This document shows, piece after piece, positions 25,763-32,100 of a stretch of DNA of 32,100 nt (the stretch's first letter is position 1; every line of letters begins with the position of its first letter). Made by a program: the position numbers and the translations under genes. Source of the DNA: Spongiactinospora gelatinilytica (lineage in GTDB: Bacteria; Actinomycetota; Actinomycetes; Streptosporangiales; Streptosporangiaceae); contig NZ_POUA01000037.1 in NCBI RefSeq assembly GCF_003236385.1, positions 1-32,100 on the forward strand, in the 5' to 3' direction. The notes beneath the pieces were generated by a model. It worked only from the letters and a program-made list of their open reading frames with translations, did no database searches and was not told the origin of the DNA.

Positions 25763-25833
25763 AGGTGGAGACGGGATTTGAACCCGTGTACGCGGCTTTG
25801 CAGGCCGCTGCCTCGCCTCTCGGCCACTCCACC
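25763..25833 (-). tRNA. tRNA-Cys (GCA)
   Basis: Acceptor GGTGGAG with CTCCACC, anticodon stem GCGGC/GCCGC around loop CTGCAAA (anticodon GCA), T-arm ACGGG/CCCGT around TTCAAAT. Discriminator T at 25763; CCA is not encoded. Confidence 0.97.
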
Positions 25834-25850
25834 GGGCAAGGCCCTGTCCG

Positions 25851-25923
25851 AGCGGACGACGGGATTCGAACCCGCGACCCTCACCTTGGCAAGGTGATGC
25901 TCTACCAGCTGAGCCACGTCCGC
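25851..25923 (-). tRNA. tRNA-Gly (GCC)
   Basis: Acceptor GCGGACG with CGTCCGC, D-arm GCTC/GAGC, anticodon stem TCACC/GGTGA around loop TTGCCAA (anticodon GCC), T-arm GCGGG/CCCGT (one mismatch) around TTCGAAT. Discriminator T at 25851; CCA is not encoded. First of the three-tRNA unit. Confidence 0.97.
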
Positions 25924-25969
25924 GTGGGTGCGTCGCCGGGCCGGGGCCCGGGGCGGTGCCACGGCATGA

Positions 25970-25998
25970 ACTCTAGCGAATCGCGGGCGAGTCCCCAA
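25970..25998 (-). promoter_or_regulatory. promoter of the tRNA cluster
   Basis: On the minus strand TTGGGG (25998-25993) and TAGAGT (25975-25970) are 17 bases apart, close to the vegetative consensus. Transcription would start near 25963, about 40 bases before tRNA-Gly. The GC-rich leader can fold. Confidence 0.7.
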
Positions 25999-26053
25999 AC
26001 CGGCGGCGACACTTCGATACCGGCGCAACCATGCCGGCGTTACGTTGTGCGGT

Positions 26054-26743
26054 ATGGACGCTGAACCGTTCGCGAAGGACGCGGACATCACCAAGGTCGC
26101 CGGGTTGATGGCGGACGCGACCCGGGCGGCGATGCTGACCACGTTGCTGGACGGGCGGGCGCTCGCCGCCGGGGAGCTGGCCAGGGCGGCGGGGGTGAGC
26201 CCGCCGACCGGGAGCGCGCATCTGGGGCGGCTGCTGGACGGCGGGCTGGTGACCGTGGTGAGTCAGGGGCGGCACCGGTACTACCTGCTGGCCGGGCCGG
26301 ACGTCGCGGCGGCGCTGGAGGTGCTGGCCAGGATCAGCCCGCGGCCGGCCGTACGGTCGCTGAAGGGCGCACGGCAGGCGCGGCTGTTGCGCGACGCGCG
26401 CACCTGCTACGACCACCTGGCCGGGCGGGCCGGGGTGGACCTGCTGGACCGGCTGGTGGCCGCCGGATGCCTGCTGGACCGGGGCGGGCGTTACGACGTG
26501 CCGCAGGCGGGGGAGGCGATGTTCCTGCGGCTCGGGGTGGACGTGCCGGAGGCACGGCGGGCCCGCCGTAAGTTCGCGCCGTCCTGCCTGGACTGGACCG
26601 AACGGCGGCCGCATCTCGGCGGGGCGCTGGGCGCCGCGCTGACCGGGCGGCTCATCGAGCGTGGGTGGTTCGAGCGCGGGCAGGTGAGGAGGGCGCTGCG
26701 GATCACCGATAAGGGCAGGGTGGGTCTGGCAACGCTGCTGTAA
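26054..26743 (+). CDS. ArsR-family winged-helix regulator with long C-terminal domain
   Basis: 229 residues. The N-terminal winged helix (about 10-85) reads ITKVAGLMADATRAAMLTTL, LARAAGVSPPTGSAHLGRLL, then SQGRHRYYLLAGPDVAAALE. The C-terminal 130 residues contain SCLDWTERRPHLGGALGAAL and RRALRITDKGRVGL, a block found in a subgroup of actinomycete ArsR-like proteins whose ligand I do not know. The single conserved cysteine in SCLDWTERR may be functional. The ATG at 26054 has no Shine-Dalgarno. TACGTT at 26041-26046 fits a -10 seven bases before it, so a leaderless transcript is plausible. It lies 57 bases before histidine ammonia-lyase on the same strand. Confidence 0.88.
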   Translation: MDAEPFAKDADITKVAGLMADATRAAMLTTLLDGRALAAGELARAAGVSPPTGSAHLGRLLDGGLVTVVSQGRHRYYLLAGPDVAAALEVLARISPRPAVRSLKGARQARLLRDARTCYDHLAGRAGVDLLDRLVAAGCLLDRGGRYDVPQAGEAMFLRLGVDVPEARRARRKFAPSCLDWTERRPHLGGALGAALTGRLIERGWFERGQVRRALRITDKGRVGLATLL

Positions 26744-26800
26744 GGGGCTAACATGCCATACGCAGGTTACGCGGCGTTCGATGCGAAAGAGTGACTCCCT

Positions 26801-28348
26801 ATGCGTGACAACGAGGTCGTCGAGATCGGGCCTGGCCCGCTGGATCCGGCCGACGTGGTGGCGGTGGCGCGGCGCGGCGCCGCCGTACATCTGACCGACG
26901 ACGCCGTGGCGGCGATGGCCGCCGCCCGCTCGCGCGTGGAGGAACTGGCCGAAGGCGCCGTCCCCGCGTACGGCGTGTCCACCGGATTCGGCGCGCTCGC
27001 CAACCGGCACATCGCCCCCGAACTGCGGGCCAAACTGCAGCGGTCGCTGATCCGCTCGCACGCCGCCGGATCGGGGCCCGCGGTGGAGATCGAGGTCGTC
27101 CGGGCGATGATGCTGCTGCGGCTGAGCACGCTCGCCACCGGGCACACCGGCGTGCGGCCCACCACCGCCAAGACCCTCGCCGGGATGCTCAACGCGGGCA
27201 TCACCCCGATCGTCCACGAATACGGCAGCCTGGGGTGTTCGGGGGACCTCGCGCCGCTCTCGCACGTCGCGCTGGCGATGATGGGGGAGGGGCCGGTCAT
27301 CGACGCCGCAGGCCGTACGGTGTCCGCCGCCGAGGCCCTGAAGCAGGCCGGCATCGAGCCGGTCGAACCCGCGGCCAAGGAGGGCCTCGCGCTGGTCAAC
27401 GGCACCGACGGCATGCTCGGCATGCTGGTGCTCGCGCTCGCCGACCTGTCGATGCTGCTCACCACCGCCGACATCGCCGCCGCGATGAGCGTTGAGGCGC
27501 TGCTCGGCACCGACTACGTCTTCGCCGCCGACCTTCAGGAGCTGCGGCCGCACCCCGGCCAGGCGGCCAGCGCGGCCAACCTGCGGGCGCTGCTCGCCGG
27601 TTCCGGGATCATGGCGGGGCACCGCGACGGCTCGTGCACGCGGGTCCAGGACGCCTATTCGTTGCGCTGCGCCCCGCAGGTGGCCGGCGCCGCGCGCGAC
27701 ACCCTCGCCTACGCCGCCACCGTGGCCTCCCGCGAGCTGGCCTCCGCCATCGACAACCCGGTGGTGCTGGACGACGGGCGGGTGGAGTCCAACGGCAACT
27801 TCCACGGCGCGCCCGTCGCCTACGTGCTGGACTTCCTGGCCATCCCGGTGGCCGACGTCGCCTCGATGTCCGAGCGGCGCACCGACCGGTTCCTCGACGT
27901 GGCCAGGAACCACGGCCTGCCCGCCTTTCTGGCCGACGATCCGGGCGTCGACTCCGGCCACATGATCGCCCAGTACACCCAGGCGGCGGTCGTCTCGGAG
28001 CTGAAGCGGCTGGCCGTACCGGCCAGCGTGGACTCCATCCCCAGCTCGGCCATGCAGGAGGACCACGTGTCCATGGGCTGGTCGGCCGCGCGCAAGCTGC
28101 GCCGGGCGGTGGACGGCCTGACCCGCGTGCTCGCCGTGGAGATCCTCACCGCCGCGCGCGGCATCGACCTGCGGAGCCCGGCCACGCCCGCCCCGGCGAC
28201 CGGCGCGGTCGTCGCGGCGTTGCGCCAGGAGGTGGCCGGGCCCGGCCCGGACCGGTTCCTGGCGCCGGAGATCGAGTCCACGGTACGGCTGGTCGCCGAC
28301 CGCACCCTGGTCGCCGCGGCCGAGTCCGTCACCGGGCCGCTCAACTAG
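26801..28348 (+). CDS. hutH: histidine ammonia-lyase
   Basis: 515-residue enzyme that deaminates L-histidine to urocanate, first step of histidine utilisation, cytosolic. The MIO cofactor triad lies in YGSLGCSGDLAPLSH and reads Cys146-Ser147-Gly148, where many bacteria have Ala-Ser-Gly. The Cys form is, to my memory, also that of Streptomyces HutH. Other active-site blocks are YGVSTGFGAL (57-66), NGTDGMLGML, RVQDAYSLRC, ESNGNFHGAP and SIPSSAMQEDHVSMGW, which separate it from phenylalanine/tyrosine lyases. The ATG at 26801 follows a weak AAAGAG. Other hut genes are not in the window, which is usual for actinomycetes, where hutH stands apart. Confidence 0.95.
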   Translation: MRDNEVVEIGPGPLDPADVVAVARRGAAVHLTDDAVAAMAAARSRVEELAEGAVPAYGVSTGFGALANRHIAPELRAKLQRSLIRSHAAGSGPAVEIEVVRAMMLLRLSTLATGHTGVRPTTAKTLAGMLNAGITPIVHEYGSLGCSGDLAPLSHVALAMMGEGPVIDAAGRTVSAAEALKQAGIEPVEPAAKEGLALVNGTDGMLGMLVLALADLSMLLTTADIAAAMSVEALLGTDYVFAADLQELRPHPGQAASAANLRALLAGSGIMAGHRDGSCTRVQDAYSLRCAPQVAGAARDTLAYAATVASRELASAIDNPVVLDDGRVESNGNFHGAPVAYVLDFLAIPVADVASMSERRTDRFLDVARNHGLPAFLADDPGVDSGHMIAQYTQAAVVSELKRLAVPASVDSIPSSAMQEDHVSMGWSAARKLRRAVDGLTRVLAVEILTAARGIDLRSPATPAPATGAVVAALRQEVAGPGPDRFLAPEIESTVRLVADRTLVAAAESVTGPLN

Positions 28349-28354
28349 GAGCGG

Positions 28355-29422
28355 GTGCGGCGCGACATGTCGGGTTGGCGGGACAATTGCCTGGGGGATG
28401 GTTCCTTTGCCCACATAGGCGGGCTTGTCGCGACGCGGCTGCGTGACGTCACCACCGACCTGTCCGCGCTGGACGGCGCCGGTTGGTGGGCCGTCGTGGT
28501 CACCTATGAGGGCAAGGTCACCTGCGCCCGGTTCGACGACGTACGGCCCGCCCCGCCGGGCCCCCGCCTGGCCGCCGGGCGCGAGCCCTGGCGGGGCCCC
28601 GAGCCCGGCGCATGGCACGGTTCGCTCGACCAGGCGGCATACGAGGCCGGGGTGGAGAAGATCCGCGCCTACATCGAGCAGGGCGAGGTCTACCAGGCCA
28701 ACCTGTGCCGGGTGCTGTCCGCGCCGCTGCCCCGCGCCGGGCGCGATCCGCTCGCGCTGGCCGTACGCCTGGCGGAGGGCAACCCGGCCGCGCACGCCGC
28801 CGCCATCGCGCTGCGCGGCCTGACCGTGGTCTCGGCCTCGCCCGAGCTGTACCTGTCGCGGGACGGCGACCTGGTCGAGTCCCGCCCGATCAAGGGGACC
28901 GCCCGCACCCCCGAGGGCCTGCTGGACAAGGACCGCGCGGAGAACGTGATGATCGTCGATCTGGTGCGCAACGACCTCGGGCAGGTGGCCGAGGTGGGGT
29001 CGGTCGCCGTGCCGGACCTGTGCCGGGTGGAGGAGTACCCGGGGCTGGTCCACATGGTCTCCACGGTCCGCGCCCGGCTCGCCGCCGGGCAGGGCTGGCC
29101 CGAGCTGTTCGCGGCGACCTTCCCGCCGGGCTCGGTGACCGGCGCGCCCAAGTCGTCCGCGCTGCGCATCATCAACGAGCTGGAGCCCGAGCCCCGCGGG
29201 CCGTACTGCGGCGCCGTGGGATGGGTCGACGCCGACCGGCGGAAGGCGGCGCTGGCCGTCGGCATCCGCACCTTCTGGTTGGAGGACGACCAGATCCGGT
29301 TCGGCACCGGAGCCGGAATCACCTGGGGCTCTGACCCTCGGGGAGAATGGCGGGAGACCGAGTTGAAGGCGTCCAGGCTGATCGCCCTGGCGTCGTACCG
29401 CGAAACTGGAGGCGTCACATGA
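28355..29422 (+). CDS. pabB: chorismate-binding enzyme, PabB-like (aminodeoxychorismate synthase component I)
   Basis: 355 residues from the GTG at 28355 (GGAG just before it); ATG 28367 is an alternative. Chorismate-binding fold of the PabB/TrpE family: EKIRAYIEQGEVYQANLCRV (about 90-110), SASPELYLSRDG, the signature ESRPIKGTARTP (about 172-183), MIVDLVRNDLGQVAEVGS, TFPPGSVTGAPKSSAL and AVGIRTFW. PIKGTARTP with a lysine supports aminodeoxychorismate synthase over anthranilate synthase. No PabA glutaminase is adjacent. It is coupled by ATGA overlap to an aminotransferase-class-IV gene, so p-aminobenzoate synthesis for folate is the likely pathway. Confidence 0.9.
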   Translation: MRRDMSGWRDNCLGDGSFAHIGGLVATRLRDVTTDLSALDGAGWWAVVVTYEGKVTCARFDDVRPAPPGPRLAAGREPWRGPEPGAWHGSLDQAAYEAGVEKIRAYIEQGEVYQANLCRVLSAPLPRAGRDPLALAVRLAEGNPAAHAAAIALRGLTVVSASPELYLSRDGDLVESRPIKGTARTPEGLLDKDRAENVMIVDLVRNDLGQVAEVGSVAVPDLCRVEEYPGLVHMVSTVRARLAAGQGWPELFAATFPPGSVTGAPKSSALRIINELEPEPRGPYCGAVGWVDADRRKAALAVGIRTFWLEDDQIRFGTGAGITWGSDPRGEWRETELKASRLIALASYRETGGVT

Positions 29423-30252
29423 CGACACCCGTATGGGTCAACGGCGAGCTGCTGGACCCGGCGCGGGCCACGATCTCGGTCTTCGACCACGGGCTGATGG
29501 TCGGCGACGGCGTGTTCGAGACCGTCAAGAGCGTGTACGGCCGGCCGTTCGCGCTCACCCGGCACCTCGACCGGCTCGCCCTGTCCGCGCGCCGCCTGGG
29601 CATCCCCGAGCCGGACACCACGGCCGTCGCCGAGGGCGTGCGCGCCTGCCTGACCGGCGCCGCAGCGAGCTGGCCGCTGGCCCGCATCCGCATCACCCAC
29701 ACCAGCGGCAACGGCCCGCTCGGCTCCGACCGCGGCGACGACGGCCCGACCACCGTGGTGATCGCCGCGGAGCAGCGCGCCTTTCCCGCAACCGTCGACG
29801 TCACCGTGGTGCCCTGGCCGCGCAACGAGCGCGGCGCGCTGACCGGCGTGAAGTCCACCTCCTACGGCGACAACGCCAAGGCCCTGGCGTACGCCAAGGA
29901 GCGCGGCGGCGGCGAGGCGATCTTCGGCAACCTCGCCGGCGACCTCTGCGAGGGCACCGGCAGCAATGTGTTCGTCGTGACCGGCGGGCGGCTGATCACC
30001 CCGACGCTGGAGTCGGGCTGCCTGGCCGGGGTGACCCGCGCCCTGGTCCTCGCCTGGTTCGGCGGGGAGGAGGAGGACGTGCCGCTGACGGCGCTCGCCG
30101 AGGCCGAGGAGGCGTTCCTGACCTCCACCACGCGCGACGTCCAGCCGGTCCGCCTGGTGGACGGCGTGGCCCTCCCCGCCGTTCCCGGGCCGGTCACCAC
30201 CAAGGTGATGGAGGTCTTCGCCGAGCGCTCCGCGGCCGACCTGGACCCGTGA
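29419..30252 (+). CDS. pabC: class-IV aminotransferase, aminodeoxychorismate lyase-like
   Basis: 277-residue PLP enzyme of fold type IV. SVFDHGLMVGDGVFETVKSV starts the fold (about 20-40). The PLP lysine lies in GVKSTSYGDNAKAL (about 147). LCEGTGSNVFVV and ESGCLAGVTRALVL are further cofactor-site blocks. Linked to PabB, it probably converts aminodeoxychorismate to p-aminobenzoate plus pyruvate. A branched-chain or D-amino-acid aminotransferase function is the alternative. The ATG at 29419 follows GGAGG and overlaps the PabB stop (ATGA). Its stop abuts the stop of the opposing LVIVD gene with no base between. Confidence 0.9.
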   Translation: MTTPVWVNGELLDPARATISVFDHGLMVGDGVFETVKSVYGRPFALTRHLDRLALSARRLGIPEPDTTAVAEGVRACLTGAAASWPLARIRITHTSGNGPLGSDRGDDGPTTVVIAAEQRAFPATVDVTVVPWPRNERGALTGVKSTSYGDNAKALAYAKERGGGEAIFGNLAGDLCEGTGSNVFVVTGGRLITPTLESGCLAGVTRALVLAWFGGEEEDVPLTALAEAEEAFLTSTTRDVQPVRLVDGVALPAVPGPVTTKVMEVFAERSAADLDP

Positions 30253-31671
30253 TCACTTCCCGTACGATCGCTGCGTCTGCACGTTGAAGTCCTCCATCCG
30301 CACCCGCTTGGCCGGATCGGTCAGCGGATCGTCGATGTCGATGACGTCGAGCCCGTGCGTGATGTCGCTGGAGTAGATTTGGCCGTTGTAGTAGTACGCC
30401 GACCACGACCCGCCGAAGGAGTCGCCCTCCTTCAGCGGGCCGCGCTCGAAGAAGCCGATCTCCTTCGGCTTGCCAGAGTCGGTGAAGTCCCAGATCGACA
30501 CCCCGCCCTGGTACCACGCCTGGACCATGATGTCCTTGCCCTCGACCGGGATCAGCGAGGCGTTGTGCGCGACGCAGTTCTCGCCCTTCCCCTGTTCGCG
30601 CGGCATCTTGAAATACGAGCGCAGGGTCAGCTTGCCGTCCTTGAGGTCGTAGATCGCGTTGCCGCCCTTGGTGACCGGGGTGGCGCTGTCGCAGGTGGCG
30701 GTGCCGCCGCCGCCCAGCTCGTCGGTGAACACGATCTTGGAGGCGTCGTCGCTGAAGGTCGCCGAGTGCCAGAGGGAGAAGTTCTTCTCGTCGCTGACCT
30801 GCTGTAGCACCTTGGGCCGTACCGGGTCGGCGATGTCCAGCAGTACGCCGTCGCCGAAGCAGGCCGCGGCGGCCAGGTCCTTCTCCGGGTAGGCGGTGAT
30901 GTCGTGGCAGCCGCCGGCGACCATCTCGTCGCGCTTGTGACCTTTCTCGAAGACCATGGGCTCGGCGACGACCTTCGCGGACGTCGGCTCGGCCACAGGC
31001 ACCTCCACGATCGAGATCGTCTCGTGCGGCGGCGCGCAGCTCTTGGAGTCGGGGATCGGCCCCGGCGAGGACACATAGAGGTAGACGGTCTTGCCGTCGT
31101 CGGACGGGATCGTGGTGTGCGTGTGCGAGCCGCAGGCGGTGGCGACGGAGGAGACGTACCGGGGCTTGGCCCGGTTCTTGATGTCGAAGATCCGGATGCC
31201 CTCCCAGCCCTCGTCCGGCTGGCCGGGGGCCTCCTCGCTGGCACAGGACTCGTCCGAGCGGGGTTCGTCGATCGACAGGAAGAGCAGGTCCCCGCTGACC
31301 GAGATGTCGTTCTGCCCGCCCGGGCACACGACCTGGCTCACGGTGACGGGCTTGGCCGGGTCGCGAATGTCGTAGATCGTGAAGCCCTCGTAGTTGCCGA
31401 CGAACACATGGTCGCCCTGGAACGCCAGGTCTGTCCCCCAGGACTCCTCGCCGTCGAACGGCTTGGCCGGCCGGACATTCGTCAACAGTTTGACGTTGGC
31501 ACTGGTCCGCACCTCGCCCACGGCGAGCGCACCGGGCGTGCCCTGGCTCGTGGCCTGCGACCGGGCGGAGCCGGGCTTCGCCGCCGGTCCTGGATCGGCC
31601 GTGCAGCCCGCCATCACCAGCAGTGCCGTCATCGCCGCGGCCGTCCCGCCGGCCGATCGCGCAGTGATCAC
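30253..31671 (-). CDS. LVIVD-repeat lipoprotein
   Basis: 472-residue surface protein made of beta-propeller-like LVIVD repeats. The N-terminus is a lipoprotein signal (ALLVMAGC). Repeat cores include HVFVGNYEGFTIYDIRDPAK, GWEGIRIFDIKNRAKPRYVS, ISIVEVPVAEPTS, GVLLDIADPVRPKVL, GGVSIWDFTDSGKPKEIGFF and GLDVIDIDDPLTDPAKRVRM. Several His/Asp-rich loops (CGSHTHTTIPSDDG, WHSATFSDD) may bind metal. Its function is unknown. The start is GTG 31671 with Shine-Dalgarno GGGGAG. It is divergent from a DUF305 lipoprotein gene across 47 bp. Confidence 0.9.
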   Translation of the reverse strand: MITARSAGGTAAAMTALLVMAGCTADPGPAAKPGSARSQATSQGTPGALAVGEVRTSANVKLLTNVRPAKPFDGEESWGTDLAFQGDHVFVGNYEGFTIYDIRDPAKPVTVSQVVCPGGQNDISVSGDLLFLSIDEPRSDESCASEEAPGQPDEGWEGIRIFDIKNRAKPRYVSSVATACGSHTHTTIPSDDGKTVYLYVSSPGPIPDSKSCAPPHETISIVEVPVAEPTSAKVVAEPMVFEKGHKRDEMVAGGCHDITAYPEKDLAAAACFGDGVLLDIADPVRPKVLQQVSDEKNFSLWHSATFSDDASKIVFTDELGGGGTATCDSATPVTKGGNAIYDLKDGKLTLRSYFKMPREQGKGENCVAHNASLIPVEGKDIMVQAWYQGGVSIWDFTDSGKPKEIGFFERGPLKEGDSFGGSWSAYYYNGQIYSSDITHGLDVIDIDDPLTDPAKRVRMEDFNVQTQRSYGK

Positions 31672-31718
31672 AGTCTCCCCATCCGAAGTGCCGATGAACG
31701 TGCCCCAGTATGGAAGCT

Positions 31719-32100
31719 ATGTCGGCGAGATGGGGAACTCGGCGGGTTTCGGCCGCCCTTGTACTGGTATCGGTCCTCGCCGGATGCTCGGGCCGGCCGG
31801 CGGAGGAGCGTGGCGAGCCGCTGACCGCGGGCTCGGGTGCACCGGTCATCGTCCCGGGCGAGCCGGGCGGGAGCGGCCGTACGGCGACGCCGGGGGAGCG
31901 CCTGGGCGATTCCGGCGCGCGGACCTCCGCCGCCGACATCACGTTCGCCGAGTCGATGATCCCGCACCACCGCCAGGCCCTGGAGATGGCCGCGCTCGCC
32001 CCCGCGCGCTCGGCCGATCGCAGGCTCCTCGCGCTCGCCGAACGCGTGACCGTGGCCCAGGGGCCGGAGATCCGGGCGCTCGCGGGGTGGCTGCGGGGGG
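31719..32100 (+). CDS. DUF305-family lipoprotein (partial, cut by right edge)
   Basis: The first 127 codons are visible. A lipoprotein signal (VSAALVLVSVLAGC) is followed by a Gly/Pro-rich linker and then the DUF305 ferritin-like helical domain with its signature ITFAESMIPHHRQALEMAAL and ERVTVAQGPEIRALAGWL. The HHxxAxxMA motif is typical and may bind metal. No clear Shine-Dalgarno precedes the ATG. TATGGA at 31709-31714 could be a -10 of a near-leaderless transcript. Together with the divergent LVIVD lipoprotein it probably forms a functional pair at the cell surface. The C-terminus is outside the window. Confidence 0.9.
   Translation, partial: MSARWGTRRVSAALVLVSVLAGCSGRPAEERGEPLTAGSGAPVIVPGEPGGSGRTATPGERLGDSGARTSAADITFAESMIPHHRQALEMAALAPARSADRRLLALAERVTVAQGPEIRALAGWLRG

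Noticed and set aside
25973-29428. Very long minus-strand open frame (1151 codons) over hutH and pabB
   Set aside because: It is an antisense shadow typical of GC-rich DNA; the plus strand here encodes clearly recognisable enzymes.

Overview
The window is chromosomal DNA from a high-GC actinomycete. The evidence is very GC-rich coding with a strong third-position bias, several twin-arginine (Tat) export signals, an NgcEFG-type sugar ABC transporter with no ATPase gene beside it, and start codons placed as if for leaderless transcripts. A Streptosporangiales-like host is my guess, not proven. No phage, insertion sequence or CRISPR array is recognisable. Both ends cut through a gene.

Layout. 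1-2.6 kb: an ECF sigma factor (C-terminus cut off) divergent from NADP-type glutamate dehydrogenase, closed by a perfect hairpin terminator. 2.6-10.6 kb: a divergent N-acetylglucosamine/chitobiose region. On the minus strand lies ngcEFG. On the plus strand lies a tightly overlapping operon of a double-SIS sugar-phosphate protein, a BadF-type GlcNAc-kinase-like protein, a GH3 NagZ-like hexosaminidase and a ROK repressor. A 21-bp palindrome sits on a leaderless promoter between the two arms. The logic is uptake or release, phosphorylation, isomerisation or deamination, and feedback by the repressor. 10.6-13.3 kb: a DesK/DesR-like two-component pair, then a small membrane protein coupled to a winged-helix regulator. 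13.4-19.5 kb: three Tat-exported hydrolases (PhoD phosphatase, class-C-type serine hydrolase, PHP-domain protein), with two truncated gene remnants between the first two.

19.6-25.7 kb is a decayed accessory stretch. It holds fragments of an unrecognised gene, a broken sensor kinase, a frameshifted membrane protein and degenerate spacer. Intact genes among them are an ArsR-SRPBCC fusion with an elaborate operator, a nucleotidyltransferase and small membrane proteins. The stretch ends at a tRNA cluster (Gly-Cys-Val on the minus strand).

25.9-32.1 kb is ordinary again: an ArsR regulator, histidine ammonia-lyase, a PabB/PabC-like pair, and an LVIVD-repeat lipoprotein divergent from a DUF305 lipoprotein cut by the right edge.

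No wholly new system is evident. The best leads are the two compact operator/promoter arrangements (5820-5855 and 22429-22479), the possible Shine-Dalgarno-sequestering hairpin before phoD, and the mapped gene decay. Coordinates were read by eye; start codons without a clear Shine-Dalgarno are flagged.
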